Shown one piece after another: positions 1 through 8,980 of a DNA stretch of 64,000 nucleotides (the stretch's first letter is position 1; every line of letters starts with the position of its first letter). The DNA comes from Persicitalea sp963716085 (lineage in GTDB: Bacteria > Bacteroidota > Bacteroidia > Cytophagales > Spirosomataceae): positions 372,001 to 436,000 of the forward strand of contig OY970288.1 in the NCBI GenBank assembly GCA_963716085.1, in the 5' to 3' direction. Under the pieces are notes generated by a model, which had not been told where the DNA came from, ran no database searches, and saw nothing but the letters and a program-made list of their open reading frames with translations. The translations under genes were made by a program, and so were the position numbers.

Positions 1-2042
1 AGGTAAAACGTACCGCCTTTCTCGTACTTCACGTGGCCGCCCACTTCCCCCGTCATGCCCTTGGCGTATTTTTCCTGCGGCGTGTAGGTGATGGAGTCCA
101 CCTGATTGAGATTGACAAAAAATTGGTCGTAGTTGAATTTTAAACCGCTCCCTGTAAAGCGGAAGTTGGCCGATTTGAGCTGACCATTCACCGTGAAATC
201 ACGCCCGCGCCCGATGACCACCTGCTTGTCGGCGGGTACGACCACGATTTTCAGCGAGTCGCTCACCACGAACCGCTCCACCCCGCGCACGGTCAGCAGC
301 GTGTCTTTGAGTGAAATACTGGCGTTGGCCGTCTCGCTGTTCGACTGGTATTGCGAAAGGATTTGAAAATTATCGTAGTCGCTCTTTTCCAAGTTAGCCA
401 GGATGTAAAGAATACCCTTCTTGCTCAGGCGAAACTGGTCGGCCTCCGGGTTGCTATCGAAATAGCCATCCAGCGCGAGGGTTTCCAGCGCATTGCGCAT
501 GATATTGGGATTCTGTTTGTATTGGGTGGCTAAGTCGTAAGGGGAAAACACCTGTACTTTCTTGGTCTGCGTGTAGTTGGCGGCCATCAGCAGCGGCTGA
601 AAACCGAAATCTATGGCGATGCCTGAAAAGCGTTGTTTGCGGAAATAGTCGAAGGATTCCAGCCGGGCGGGGACTTCCTTTTTGCCCACAATCATGTAAA
701 ATTCCGCCTGTTCCTTCGTGAAATCCCAGCGCATGGCCTCGGCCCAGATGTTCATTTTGTGGTAGCTGTCGAGGTAGGGCAACGCGGCGTAGGGCGTACC
801 GTCGGCCCGCTCGAGGCGCAGTTGGCCCGCGTCGTCGCTGTACCGGAAGCGTACGCCGGGATGGTAGACCGAATCCTGGCCCAGCGGCAGCGAAAACTCC
901 GCTATCTTCGCCGCTACCGTCGAGTCCGTGAGGACGAAGCGCTTGCTGGCGGCGCGGAAACCGGGCTTGTCCTGATAGGTAACGTATAGCTGCGCGGGTT
1001 CGCCCGTAAGGGAAGTACTGTAAACCGTCGTGCCGACCAAGCTGAAACCGCCCTTGTAGGTCATGCTCTTGCGGGTATTGCGCAGTACGGCGTCGTTCTT
1101 GCGCGACACAAATCGCGGGAACGTGGCGGGCCTCCCGGCGGGGCGGCGGGTGGCTCTGAACTCGAATACGCCCTGCACGGGCTTTTCCAGCCGCGACTTG
1201 TCATTTAACAGCGCATTCTCGACCGTCAGTTTCGGGTTGACGACGTTGAAGCTGTAATCCGTAAACTCTGCGTGGATAGAAGGATCGCCCGCCACCGTCC
1301 AGTCGAACTTGCCGCCCTTGCCGACGAACGTGCCGCCGCGCAGCGAAACCGCTCCGGTACTTGGCCCGAATACGGCGGAATCACCGCCGGAAACCATCGC
1401 AAACTCGGCGTTCTGTAAGTCGAGCAGCGCGCCCGTGATCGTCGGGAGCGGTTCGGTGGTAGTCAAAACCAGGGCGGCTGTGTCGGAAGGCGTATCCCAG
1501 CCGTCGTTCGCGGGAGCGCTGGCTGTGGGTGCATCCTGGTCGGGTTTGGAGTCGTCGAAGCGGAAGCGGTAGCTCCCGGCGACTACGTAAAGCTTGTTGA
1601 AGTTGGAAGAATAGAGTTGCCGCTTTTCCAGGAGCAACTGCATATTTTCGAGTACTTTCTGGAAGGTCTTGCCGTCGTAGAGTTCGCTGGCGCGGTCCAG
1701 GGTCGCTAGGAAGCCGTTGACGTCTGCCTCGGGCTGGGTGAGGACCGTACGGAAGTTGCGCATGAGAAGGTAGAAAATCGGCCCGGCCTTCTGGCCCTTG
1801 GCGGCCATTTTTTGCATGATCGTGGCAAACTGCGCTTGTTGCGCCATGTTGGGGGCACTCATCCAAATCGTATCCAGCTCAGCGGCGGCTTTGGCATAGA
1901 GCGGGTTACGGCTATCCTGCATGACCTTTTTCACCTCGACCATAAAAGCCCCCGGTTCTTCGGAGAATTTCAGATTCTGGGCGTGGAGATCGGCGCTTCC
2001 AAGGAAGAGAAGAAGCGCAAAAAATAGGGGGTTGAATTTCAT
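1..2042 (-). CDS. Large secreted protein of unknown function (3' end outside window)
   Basis: Open through the left window edge on the minus strand; about 680 N-terminal codons are visible. The start at 2042 gives a clear signal peptide (MKFNPLFFALLLFLGSADLHAQ region, hydrophobic core then an AQ cleavage site), so the product is exported. The body is beta-rich with many aromatic and Asp/Asn residues and no motif I can tie to an enzyme. It starts 16 nt after the prmA stop and is probably co-transcribed with it. No frameshift was seen in the visible part. A cell-surface or periplasmic role is inferred only from the signal peptide. Confidence 0.7.
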   Translation of the reverse strand, partial: MKFNPLFFALLLFLGSADLHAQNLKFSEEPGAFMVEVKKVMQDSRNPLYAKAAAELDTIWMSAPNMAQQAQFATIMQKMAAKGQKAGPIFYLLMRNFRTVLTQPEADVNGFLATLDRASELYDGKTFQKVLENMQLLLEKRQLYSSNFNKLYVVAGSYRFRFDDSKPDQDAPTASAPANDGWDTPSDTAALVLTTTEPLPTITGALLDLQNAEFAMVSGGDSAVFGPSTGAVSLRGGTFVGKGGKFDWTVAGDPSIHAEFTDYSFNVVNPKLTVENALLNDKSRLEKPVQGVFEFRATRRPAGRPATFPRFVSRKNDAVLRNTRKSMTYKGGFSLVGTTVYSTSLTGEPAQLYVTYQDKPGFRAASKRFVLTDSTVAAKIAEFSLPLGQDSVYHPGVRFRYSDDAGQLRLERADGTPYAALPYLDSYHKMNIWAEAMRWDFTKEQAEFYMIVGKKEVPARLESFDYFRKQRFSGIAIDFGFQPLLMAANYTQTKKVQVFSPYDLATQYKQNPNIMRNALETLALDGYFDSNPEADQFRLSKKGILYILANLEKSDYDNFQILSQYQSNSETANASISLKDTLLTVRGVERFVVSDSLKIVVVPADKQVVIGRGRDFTVNGQLKSANFRFTGSGLKFNYDQFFVNLNQVDSITYTPQEKYAKGMTGEVGGHVKYEKGGTFY

Positions 2043-2058
2043 AAAATCAGATTTGTCA

Positions 2059-2901
2059 TCATGCCTGCGGCACGTTTTGGAACACCACCGTCGCCCACTG
2101 ATTCCGGGTATTCATTCGCTGGAATGTCAGCCCGATGCTTTCAGCTTTGGCGATGATGTCCGGGGCGTCGGTTTCGTAGAAGCCGCTGACCACCAGCCAA
2201 CCATCGGGCGTGAGGTGCTGCGCGTAGCGCGGGATTTCGTTCAGCAAAATGTTGCGGTTGATGTTCGCCAGGATGCCGCCGAAGCGTCGGTCGGACGGCA
2301 CGTCGGCGATCGTTCCCTGAAAAACCTCGGCTTGCCCGGTGGCTTCATTTAACGAAAAATTCTCCCGCGTATTTTCCACCGCCCATTCCTCGATGTCGAA
2401 GGCCAGCAGCTCCGCCGCGCCGAGCTTGCGGGCCAGAATCGCCAGAATGCCCGTGCCGCAGCCCACGTCCAGTACGGCACGATCCGCATGGGGCAGGCTG
2501 AGCTGCTCGTTCATCACCAGCCAGGTAGTTTCGTGGTGACCCGTGCCGAACGACATCTTGGGGGTGATGACCAATTCATGTTGGAAACGCGCGTCGGGTT
2601 CGTGGAACAGGGCCCGCACCCGCACGGCATCGCCCACTTCGATGGGTGCGTAGTTGCTCTCCCACTCGGCATTCCAATTTTTCTTTTCCAGCGTTTGCCA
2701 GGAAAATTGCATATCGGTGGCAGACTGGTAACGGGTTATCGTTTCCCGCAGTTTTTCTTCCGAAAAATCGTTATCGAGAATGTAGGCGCTAAGACCGTCT
2801 TCCGTTTCCACAAAGGACTCGAAACCCAGTTCGGCCAGTTCGGCCATCATGATCTCGGTGTATTCGGGAGATAGGACGAGGTTGACTTCAAGGTGGTTCA
2901 T
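2059..2901 (-). CDS. prmA: Ribosomal protein L11 methyltransferase
   Basis: Cytoplasmic SAM-dependent enzyme that trimethylates ribosomal protein L11. The SAM-binding motif I is clear (DVGCGTGILAILA, near residue 150), followed by the PrmA-type LANINRNILL motif in place of NPPF. The open frame extends to 2994, but the start at 2901 (MNHLEVNLVLSPEYTE) gives 280 aa, the usual length for Bacteroidota PrmA; the upstream codons look like untranslated leader. It is followed after 16 nt by the large secreted protein gene and diverges from the LolA-like gene at 3040. Confidence 0.93.
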   Translation of the reverse strand: MNHLEVNLVLSPEYTEIMMAELAELGFESFVETEDGLSAYILDNDFSEEKLRETITRYQSATDMQFSWQTLEKKNWNAEWESNYAPIEVGDAVRVRALFHEPDARFQHELVITPKMSFGTGHHETTWLVMNEQLSLPHADRAVLDVGCGTGILAILARKLGAAELLAFDIEEWAVENTRENFSLNEATGQAEVFQGTIADVPSDRRFGGILANINRNILLNEIPRYAQHLTPDGWLVVSGFYETDAPDIIAKAESIGLTFQRMNTRNQWATVVFQNVPQA

Positions 2902-3039
2902 GATTGGAACAATTATTTTGCTCAGACGTTGACTTCCAAACGCGGGAATATTAAACCCGCGCCTGCCCACTCTGTCTGAAAACGGCAGCCGCAACCCGGC
3001 TGTTTTAATAATTTTTACAAAACCACAATTTCAATAGCT

Positions 3040-3783
3040 ATGAAACTGCACACGAAAAAATTCATAACGGCGGCCTTAGCGCTGCTTGTAAGTGCTACGT
3101 TTTCTTTCGGCCAGGCAAATATGACCGTCGATTCGGTCTTTGCCAAATACTACGCCGCCACCGGAGGCGAAAGCCTCTGGAAAAATGTCGACAATTTCTC
3201 GCTCAAGCGCACGTACAGTTCCAGTTCCTCGGCCGACTACGACGCGCAGATTTATGTTTCGATGGCCGACAAGGCAATGAGCAAGACGAAATCCATCATG
3301 AAGCGCAACTTCGTGTACGGCGTGAAGGGCAATGAAGGCTGGCTGAAAATTCCCATCGGTGGCAGCGACAAGGCCACCCGCTACCAGGTGAAAGACCTCA
3401 GCCAGGCCGAGCAGGACAATATGCGCCTGGAGATGTACGACCTGCTGGTACCCTTCGTCAACTACAAGGAGCGCAACCTGGTAGCTACGTTGGTAGGCCT
3501 CGACCAGGTCGATGGCGTACCGACCCAGCACGTGGAATTGCAGGGGCAAGGCGTGAAGTACAACCTTTATTTCGACGCTAAGACCGGACTCTTGAAGCGC
3601 CAAAAGCAGACCCAGGCCGGAACCGTAACGACGACCGATTACGACAAGTACAAGAAGTCGAAATACGGGCTGATGTATCCCTCGGCGCTGATCGAAATGA
3701 GCAGCAAAGACAACGCCAAAATCAATATCACCTCCGAAATGGCGGTGAACGAAACCATCGCCCCGGAGAACTTCCAGCGATAG
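3040..3783 (+). CDS. Periplasmic LolA-like (outer-membrane lipoprotein-sorting-like) protein
   Basis: 247 aa with a signal peptide (MKLHTKKFITAALALLVSATFSF, cleavage after GQA). The mature part begins with the common Bacteroidota pattern VDSVFAKYYAATGGES and continues as alternating beta strands (VPTQHVELQG, YNLYFDAKTGLLKRQ) as in LolA/LppX-fold proteins, often annotated as outer membrane lipoprotein-sorting protein. The true ligand is unknown; lipoprotein carriage is a fold-based guess. It is monocistronic: divergent from prmA and followed by a strong hairpin before tamB. Confidence 0.75.
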   Translation: MKLHTKKFITAALALLVSATFSFGQANMTVDSVFAKYYAATGGESLWKNVDNFSLKRTYSSSSSADYDAQIYVSMADKAMSKTKSIMKRNFVYGVKGNEGWLKIPIGGSDKATRYQVKDLSQAEQDNMRLEMYDLLVPFVNYKERNLVATLVGLDQVDGVPTQHVELQGQGVKYNLYFDAKTGLLKRQKQTQAGTVTTTDYDKYKKSKYGLMYPSALIEMSSKDNAKINITSEMAVNETIAPENFQR

Positions 3784-3806
3784 TATCCCGAATGGTGACC
3801 ATTCCA

Positions 3807-3862
3807 GTGGGTGGTCGTAGAAAGTAATCGCGATGATTTCTTTTTACGACCACCCACGGCTT
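3807..3862 (+). terminator. Long-stem hairpin after the LolA-like gene
   Basis: A perfect 13-bp inverted repeat, GTGGGTGGTCGTA at 3807-3819 and its complement at 3845-3857, closes a 25-nt loop and is followed by GGCTTTTT. It starts 24 nt after the stop at 3783, so it fits a rho-independent terminator that separates this gene from tamB. The loop is longer than usual. Confidence 0.6.
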
Positions 3863-4000
3863 TTTAGGTTATCCACCAATCTTTCCTGTTTTTTGTGAAA
3901 AATCTGAGTTGGACGGGGAAACGTATAAACTGAACAAGCTGGCAAATGCCGCCATCGTGGGGACATAGAACAGCGTCCCGAACGTCCTACCGAACAAATT

Positions 4001-7000
4001 ATGAAGAAAGCAATAACCGCGCTGGCTATCCTCTTTCTGGTCATCTTTCTGCTTGTTGGCATTGCTTTCTGGACGCTGGAAACCACCGCCGGACAGAACT
4101 TCCTCACTAAGCAGGCCACCTCTTTTTTGCGTAAGAAACTCAAAACCCGCGTGGACATCCGGGCCATTCGGCTGGACATTCCCGATTGGGTGTCGCTGGA
4201 AGGCGTGTACATCGAGGATAAATCGGGTGATACGCTGGTGGCGGGCGAGCGGCTTTTCGTGGACTTGGACATGTGGTCGCTCATGAAGGGCAACATCGGC
4301 GTCAACAAAGTCGAGCTGGAGGGCATCCGCCTGAAAGTGAATCGCACGCTGCCCGATACCGTCTTCAACTTTCAGTTTATTCCCGATGCCTTTGCCAGCG
4401 CCGAGCCAACGCCGGCGGACACCGCCGCCAGCACGACCGAGATGCGGCTGGACGAGTTTGTCCTGAAACGCGTTCACCTGACATATAAGGACGCCGTAAT
4501 CGGCACCGACGCCGACGCCAATATCTCCAACGCCCGCGTGCTTTTTGATAAATTCAATCCCACGCTCTCGCAGTACCATCCGACCAACGTGGTGCTGAAC
4601 GGCACCCGCGCCGATGTGCGCATGTACGAGGCGCTCGTGGAAACCATTGCCGATCCCGATAAGTCCAAACCCTCGGCCTTGGATGACACGCCGACGGACA
4701 CCCTCGACGTGCAACTGGGCGATCTGAGCGTGCAGGACTTGATTTTTAATTTCACGGATGAAATTTCGGGTCTGACGAGCGGCGTCAAGCTGGGCAAGCT
4801 GGCGGGACGCATCGACAAGACTTATCTGGAAAGCCAGCAGGTTTCGGTCAGGAATGTGCTTTTGGAAAACACCTCGGCCTTTGTGGAACAGAAGAAAATG
4901 GCGAAGGTAGCTGCGCCCGAGACGCCAACTACTGCCGCAGGTCCGGCTCCCGACGCCTCGCCGGGCTGGAACATCAATGTCGGCAGCATCAAGCTTACTG
5001 ACAACCAACTCAAATACGACGACTTCAACGTGCCGAAGCAGCCCAAAGGCATGGACTTTGCGCACTTGGGCATCAGCAAATTCACGGCGGATTTGAACGA
5101 TTTCAAATTCAGCGATACCGATATTTCGGGCAGTCTGGAACGCGCGGCTTTCCGCGAGCAGAGCGGCTTCGTGGTGCAGCAGGCCAAGGCCGATTTTGCT
5201 TACGCCGAGAAGACGACTTTTCTGAAAAACATGTATTTGAAAACGCCCTCGACGACGTTGCGCGACGAGTTGGTTTTGAACTACAAAAATCAGGCGCAAC
5301 TCAGCGAGAATATCGGTAGGGTGCAGCTTAGGATGCGGTTGAAAAACAGTCAACTGGCGTTCAGCGACGTGCTGCTGCTGGCGCCTGACCTGAAAGACAC
5401 GCCGCCCTTCGCCAAAAGCCCCAACGGACTGCTCAAAGGCGACGCGCTGATTACGGGTACGGTGGACAACATGCAGATTTCCCGCGCCAATTTCAGCACC
5501 CTGGAAGGCACGGTACTCCGCACGAGCGGCCGCATCAGCGGCTTGCCCGACGCCGACAAGCTTTCGGTGAATATCTCCATCGACGAGATGGCATCTACCC
5601 GCCGAGACTTGATGAAAATGCTGCCCGATAGCGCTTTGCCTTCCTCCATCGAGCTGCCCGAGACGTTGAATATTACGGGCAAAGTCAAGGGCGGGCTGGA
5701 CAATATCACGATGGACGCCAATATCGCGACCTCGCTGGGCAACGGCTCTTTTGCGGGTAACGTCAGGAATGCCACCGACTCGGTGAATGCGACCTATAAC
5801 GGAACGCTGAGTTTCACGGAGTTCGATATGGGAAAATTCCTGAAACAACCTCCCGAAGAACTGGGTAAGCTGACGCTCACGACCGATGTGGACGGGCGCG
5901 GCTTCTCGCCCACCATCATGCAGGCCCGCCTCAATGGCACCGTGCAGAGCGCCTCCGTGAAAGGCTACACCTACAACAACCTCAACCTGAACGGTACCAT
6001 CGACAATGGCCTAGCCGATTTCAGGGCGGGCATCGAAGACAGCAACATCGACCTGAACCTCACCGCCAAGGCCAACCTGAACGGCGAGTACCCGACGGTG
6101 GACGCCAACGCCGACATCCGAAAAATTAATCTCCAAGCCCTCAACCTGTACGAGGAGGCGCTGAGTTTGCAGGGCCAAATCGACGCCAACCTTACTTCCA
6201 CCGACCCGGCAAATCCGTTGGGCGTGATCGCGGTGCGCAACTTCGTCCTCACCAAGGACGGCGAACCCGTGAGGCTCGATAGCGTGGACGTGCGCCTCAC
6301 GGCGGACGGCGCGGTGAAAGACGCCACCGTGGACGCCCCCTTCATGCAGGCACACCTATCGGGAACGTTCGACTACGCCCGGTTGGCCGACGTGGTCTTG
6401 ACCGAGATCAACAAGTACTTCACCGTGCCGGATGTTCCCTACAAAGCCATCGAAGGGCCGTACGACATGAAGCTGGACGCGCAGGTAGTCAATCACCCGC
6501 TCATTCAGCAATTCGCTCCCGGCCTCACCAAGCTCGATCGGGTGAGCTTCTCGACCAACATCGACAGCCAGCAGGATACCACGATGAAGCTGTCCCTGGT
6601 AATGCCGCTGGTGGAATATGATACCATGCGCATCGAGGGCACCAATTTTGTGATGTCGGGCAACGGTCAGGAAGCCAATTTTAAGGGCAACGTGGAGAAG
6701 CTGGAAACGTCGAGTTTCCGGGTGCAAAAAGCTTCATTGTCGGGTCTGGTGTCGGACAACAACGCGCTGTTTGGCCTTATGGTGCTGGATTCGATCAACG
6801 ATCCTCGTCACACGATTGCGGGTGCCGTGGCCTACGCCGACAGCGCCTACCGGATTTCGCTGCGCGACAAGATGCTGCTGGACTACAATACCTGGGACGC
6901 CAACGCGACGGGCTACGTGCAGTACGGTAAGGAGGGGATTCTGGCCAAAGATTTTGGCATCAACCGCAAAGGGCAAAGCCTGGCTATAAACTCCCTGACC

Positions 7001-8980
7001 AGCGAACCCAACGGCCCGCTGAGCATCAAGCTCGACAGCCTGGGCATTGGGCAGTTCATTGCGCTGGCCACCCAGGATTCGACGCTCGCCAACGGCAAGC
7101 TGAACGGCGAGATCGTCCTGAAAGACTACATGGAAACGCCCTCGTTCACGGGCGATTTGTTGTTGAAAGATTTATCCGTCACCCAGATTCCCGTGGGCGA
7201 CCTGAGCATCAACGCCACCAACGAACGGGCCGACCGCATCGCGCTGAACGTGAAGCTGAACAGCGAGCTGAACGACATGACCGTTACGGGCGACTATGTG
7301 CTGGAAGGCGACAATGCGCTGAATTTCGACGTAAATATGAATCGCCTGAGTGCCAAAACCTTACAGGCATTTAGTTTTGGTGAATTAGAAAGGGCCAAGG
7401 GGGCTTTGACGGGCAAACTTACCGTGCAGGGTAGTACCGACAGCCCGCGCCTGAATGGACAGATGAAGTTCGACAGCGTGGCCTTCGACGTGACGCAACT
7501 CGGCGCGCGCTACTATTTCAACAAGCAGACGATCGACTTCAAAGGGCAGGACATCGTCTTCAACAATTTCACGGTACAGGATTCGCTGAACCAGCCATTG
7601 ACCGTAGACGGCAACGTGTCCATCGCCAATATTCCCGATGTGGGCTACGACCTGAAAATCAAGGCCAAGGACTTCACCGTGCTGGACGCCAGCCGGAAGG
7701 AAAACGATTTCTTCTACGGCAAGGGCGTGATCGACATGGCTTTGAACGTCGAAGGAAAAGGTTCGCAGTCGATTATCGACGGAACGATCAAGGTAAAGAG
7801 CGGCAGCGACATCACGGTCATTCTGCCCAACGATGCCGCCGGGGCCGAGTCGGCCGAGGGCATCGTGAAGTTCGTGGATCGGAGTGACTCGACTCACCTG
7901 GCGCAGTCGGACACGGTGCAGGTGAACACCAGCACGGTGGTGGACTTCGCCTCGGAGCTCTCGCTGAACATCGAGGCCGACGACAAGTCGCAGTTCACCA
8001 TCGTCATCGACGAACTGAACGGCGACAACATTAAAGTAAAGGGCAACGCCCAGCTCAACACGGGCATCGCGCCCAACGGCCAGCTCTACCTGCTGGGCCT
8101 TTACGAACTGACGGAAGGTTCCTATGACCTGACCTTCGAGGTACTTAAAAAGCAATTCACGATCCAGCAGGGCAGCACGATCCTCTGGACGGGCGACCCG
8201 ATGGCCGCCGAAGTGGATATCACGGCGATCTACACCGTCAAGGCGGATTTGACCGGGCTGGGGGCACAGGGGGCACCCAAGACCGGAAAAGGCGGAGACT
8301 TAGGCAAAATTCCGCTGGACGTTCAGCTCAAGATCAATGGTAGCCTGCTCAGTCCGGCGGTCACCTTCGACATCGTGGCGTCCAGCACCCTCAACAGCGA
8401 CGATGCCCGAAGCATCAACCAAAACAGCGGCCTCACTACCCTGCGCAACAATACCGCCGAGCTGAACAAGCAGGTATTCGCGCTGCTGGTTTTGAACAAA
8501 TTCCTGACCGACCAGTCTGGTAGCAGTTCGTCGTCGGGTCTCAACGCCGAGGGCATCGCCCGCCAGAGCGTGAGCGAGCTGCTCACCGATCAGTTGAACC
8601 TGCTGGCTTCCGATTTAATCAAAGGCGTCAACCTTAACTTTGACCTCAACTCCCAAGCCGAGGGCGGCACGGCCCGCACCGACCTGAACGTGGGGTTGAC
8701 CAAATCCTTCCTGAACGATCGCCTGACGGTGTCGGTGGGCCGGAACTTTGAGTTGGAGAACTCTAACGCCGACGCGGCCTCGTCCAATCAAATTGTCGAC
8801 AATATCGCCCTGAACTACGCCCTGACCAGGGACGGCAAGTACCTGTTGCGGGCGTACCGCAAAAACCAGTACCAGGCCGTATTACAAGGATTTATCGTTG
8901 AAAACGGGCTGAGCTTCATCGTGACGCTGGATTACGACCAGTTCCGCGAACTCTTCCAAAAAGATTTAAGCATAGAATGA
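4001..8980 (+). CDS. tamB: TamB-like translocation/assembly module protein (DUF490 C-terminal domain)
   Basis: 1659 aa. One N-terminal transmembrane anchor (residues about 5-27) is followed by an AsmA/TamB-like start (TRVDIRAIRLDIP) and a very long repetitive beta region (repeated DANI, LNGT, VNG patterns), then a C-terminal DUF490 block (GQLYLLGLYELTEGSYDLTF, about residues 1360-1380). TamB proteins span the periplasm and help insert or supply outer-membrane components, probably as a lipid-conducting beta groove. The stop overlaps the start of the BamA/TamA-family gene by ATGA, so the two are translationally coupled, as expected for TamA-TamB partners. Confidence 0.9.
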   Translation: MKKAITALAILFLVIFLLVGIAFWTLETTAGQNFLTKQATSFLRKKLKTRVDIRAIRLDIPDWVSLEGVYIEDKSGDTLVAGERLFVDLDMWSLMKGNIGVNKVELEGIRLKVNRTLPDTVFNFQFIPDAFASAEPTPADTAASTTEMRLDEFVLKRVHLTYKDAVIGTDADANISNARVLFDKFNPTLSQYHPTNVVLNGTRADVRMYEALVETIADPDKSKPSALDDTPTDTLDVQLGDLSVQDLIFNFTDEISGLTSGVKLGKLAGRIDKTYLESQQVSVRNVLLENTSAFVEQKKMAKVAAPETPTTAAGPAPDASPGWNINVGSIKLTDNQLKYDDFNVPKQPKGMDFAHLGISKFTADLNDFKFSDTDISGSLERAAFREQSGFVVQQAKADFAYAEKTTFLKNMYLKTPSTTLRDELVLNYKNQAQLSENIGRVQLRMRLKNSQLAFSDVLLLAPDLKDTPPFAKSPNGLLKGDALITGTVDNMQISRANFSTLEGTVLRTSGRISGLPDADKLSVNISIDEMASTRRDLMKMLPDSALPSSIELPETLNITGKVKGGLDNITMDANIATSLGNGSFAGNVRNATDSVNATYNGTLSFTEFDMGKFLKQPPEELGKLTLTTDVDGRGFSPTIMQARLNGTVQSASVKGYTYNNLNLNGTIDNGLADFRAGIEDSNIDLNLTAKANLNGEYPTVDANADIRKINLQALNLYEEALSLQGQIDANLTSTDPANPLGVIAVRNFVLTKDGEPVRLDSVDVRLTADGAVKDATVDAPFMQAHLSGTFDYARLADVVLTEINKYFTVPDVPYKAIEGPYDMKLDAQVVNHPLIQQFAPGLTKLDRVSFSTNIDSQQDTTMKLSLVMPLVEYDTMRIEGTNFVMSGNGQEANFKGNVEKLETSSFRVQKASLSGLVSDNNALFGLMVLDSINDPRHTIAGAVAYADSAYRISLRDKMLLDYNTWDANATGYVQYGKEGILAKDFGINRKGQSLAINSLTSEPNGPLSIKLDSLGIGQFIALATQDSTLANGKLNGEIVLKDYMETPSFTGDLLLKDLSVTQIPVGDLSINATNERADRIALNVKLNSELNDMTVTGDYVLEGDNALNFDVNMNRLSAKTLQAFSFGELERAKGALTGKLTVQGSTDSPRLNGQMKFDSVAFDVTQLGARYYFNKQTIDFKGQDIVFNNFTVQDSLNQPLTVDGNVSIANIPDVGYDLKIKAKDFTVLDASRKENDFFYGKGVIDMALNVEGKGSQSIIDGTIKVKSGSDITVILPNDAAGAESAEGIVKFVDRSDSTHLAQSDTVQVNTSTVVDFASELSLNIEADDKSQFTIVIDELNGDNIKVKGNAQLNTGIAPNGQLYLLGLYELTEGSYDLTFEVLKKQFTIQQGSTILWTGDPMAAEVDITAIYTVKADLTGLGAQGAPKTGKGGDLGKIPLDVQLKINGSLLSPAVTFDIVASSTLNSDDARSINQNSGLTTLRNNTAELNKQVFALLVLNKFLTDQSGSSSSSGLNAEGIARQSVSELLTDQLNLLASDLIKGVNLNFDLNSQAEGGTARTDLNVGLTKSFLNDRLTVSVGRNFELENSNADAASSNQIVDNIALNYALTRDGKYLLRAYRKNQYQAVLQGFIVENGLSFIVTLDYDQFRELFQKDLSIE

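Noticed and set aside
2941..2961. Short hairpin CGCGGG/CCCGCG upstream of prmA
   Set aside because: Only a 6-bp stem in GC-rich DNA and no matching regulatory family; likely chance.
3869..5848. Long minus-strand open frame (659 codons) opposite tamB
   Set aside because: Antisense shadow of a GC-rich beta-repeat gene: composition is His/Arg/Gly/Val-rich without domains, and tamB is continuous and conserved on the other strand. The same holds for the 256-codon frame at 7385-8155 and the 262-codon frame at 9127-9915.
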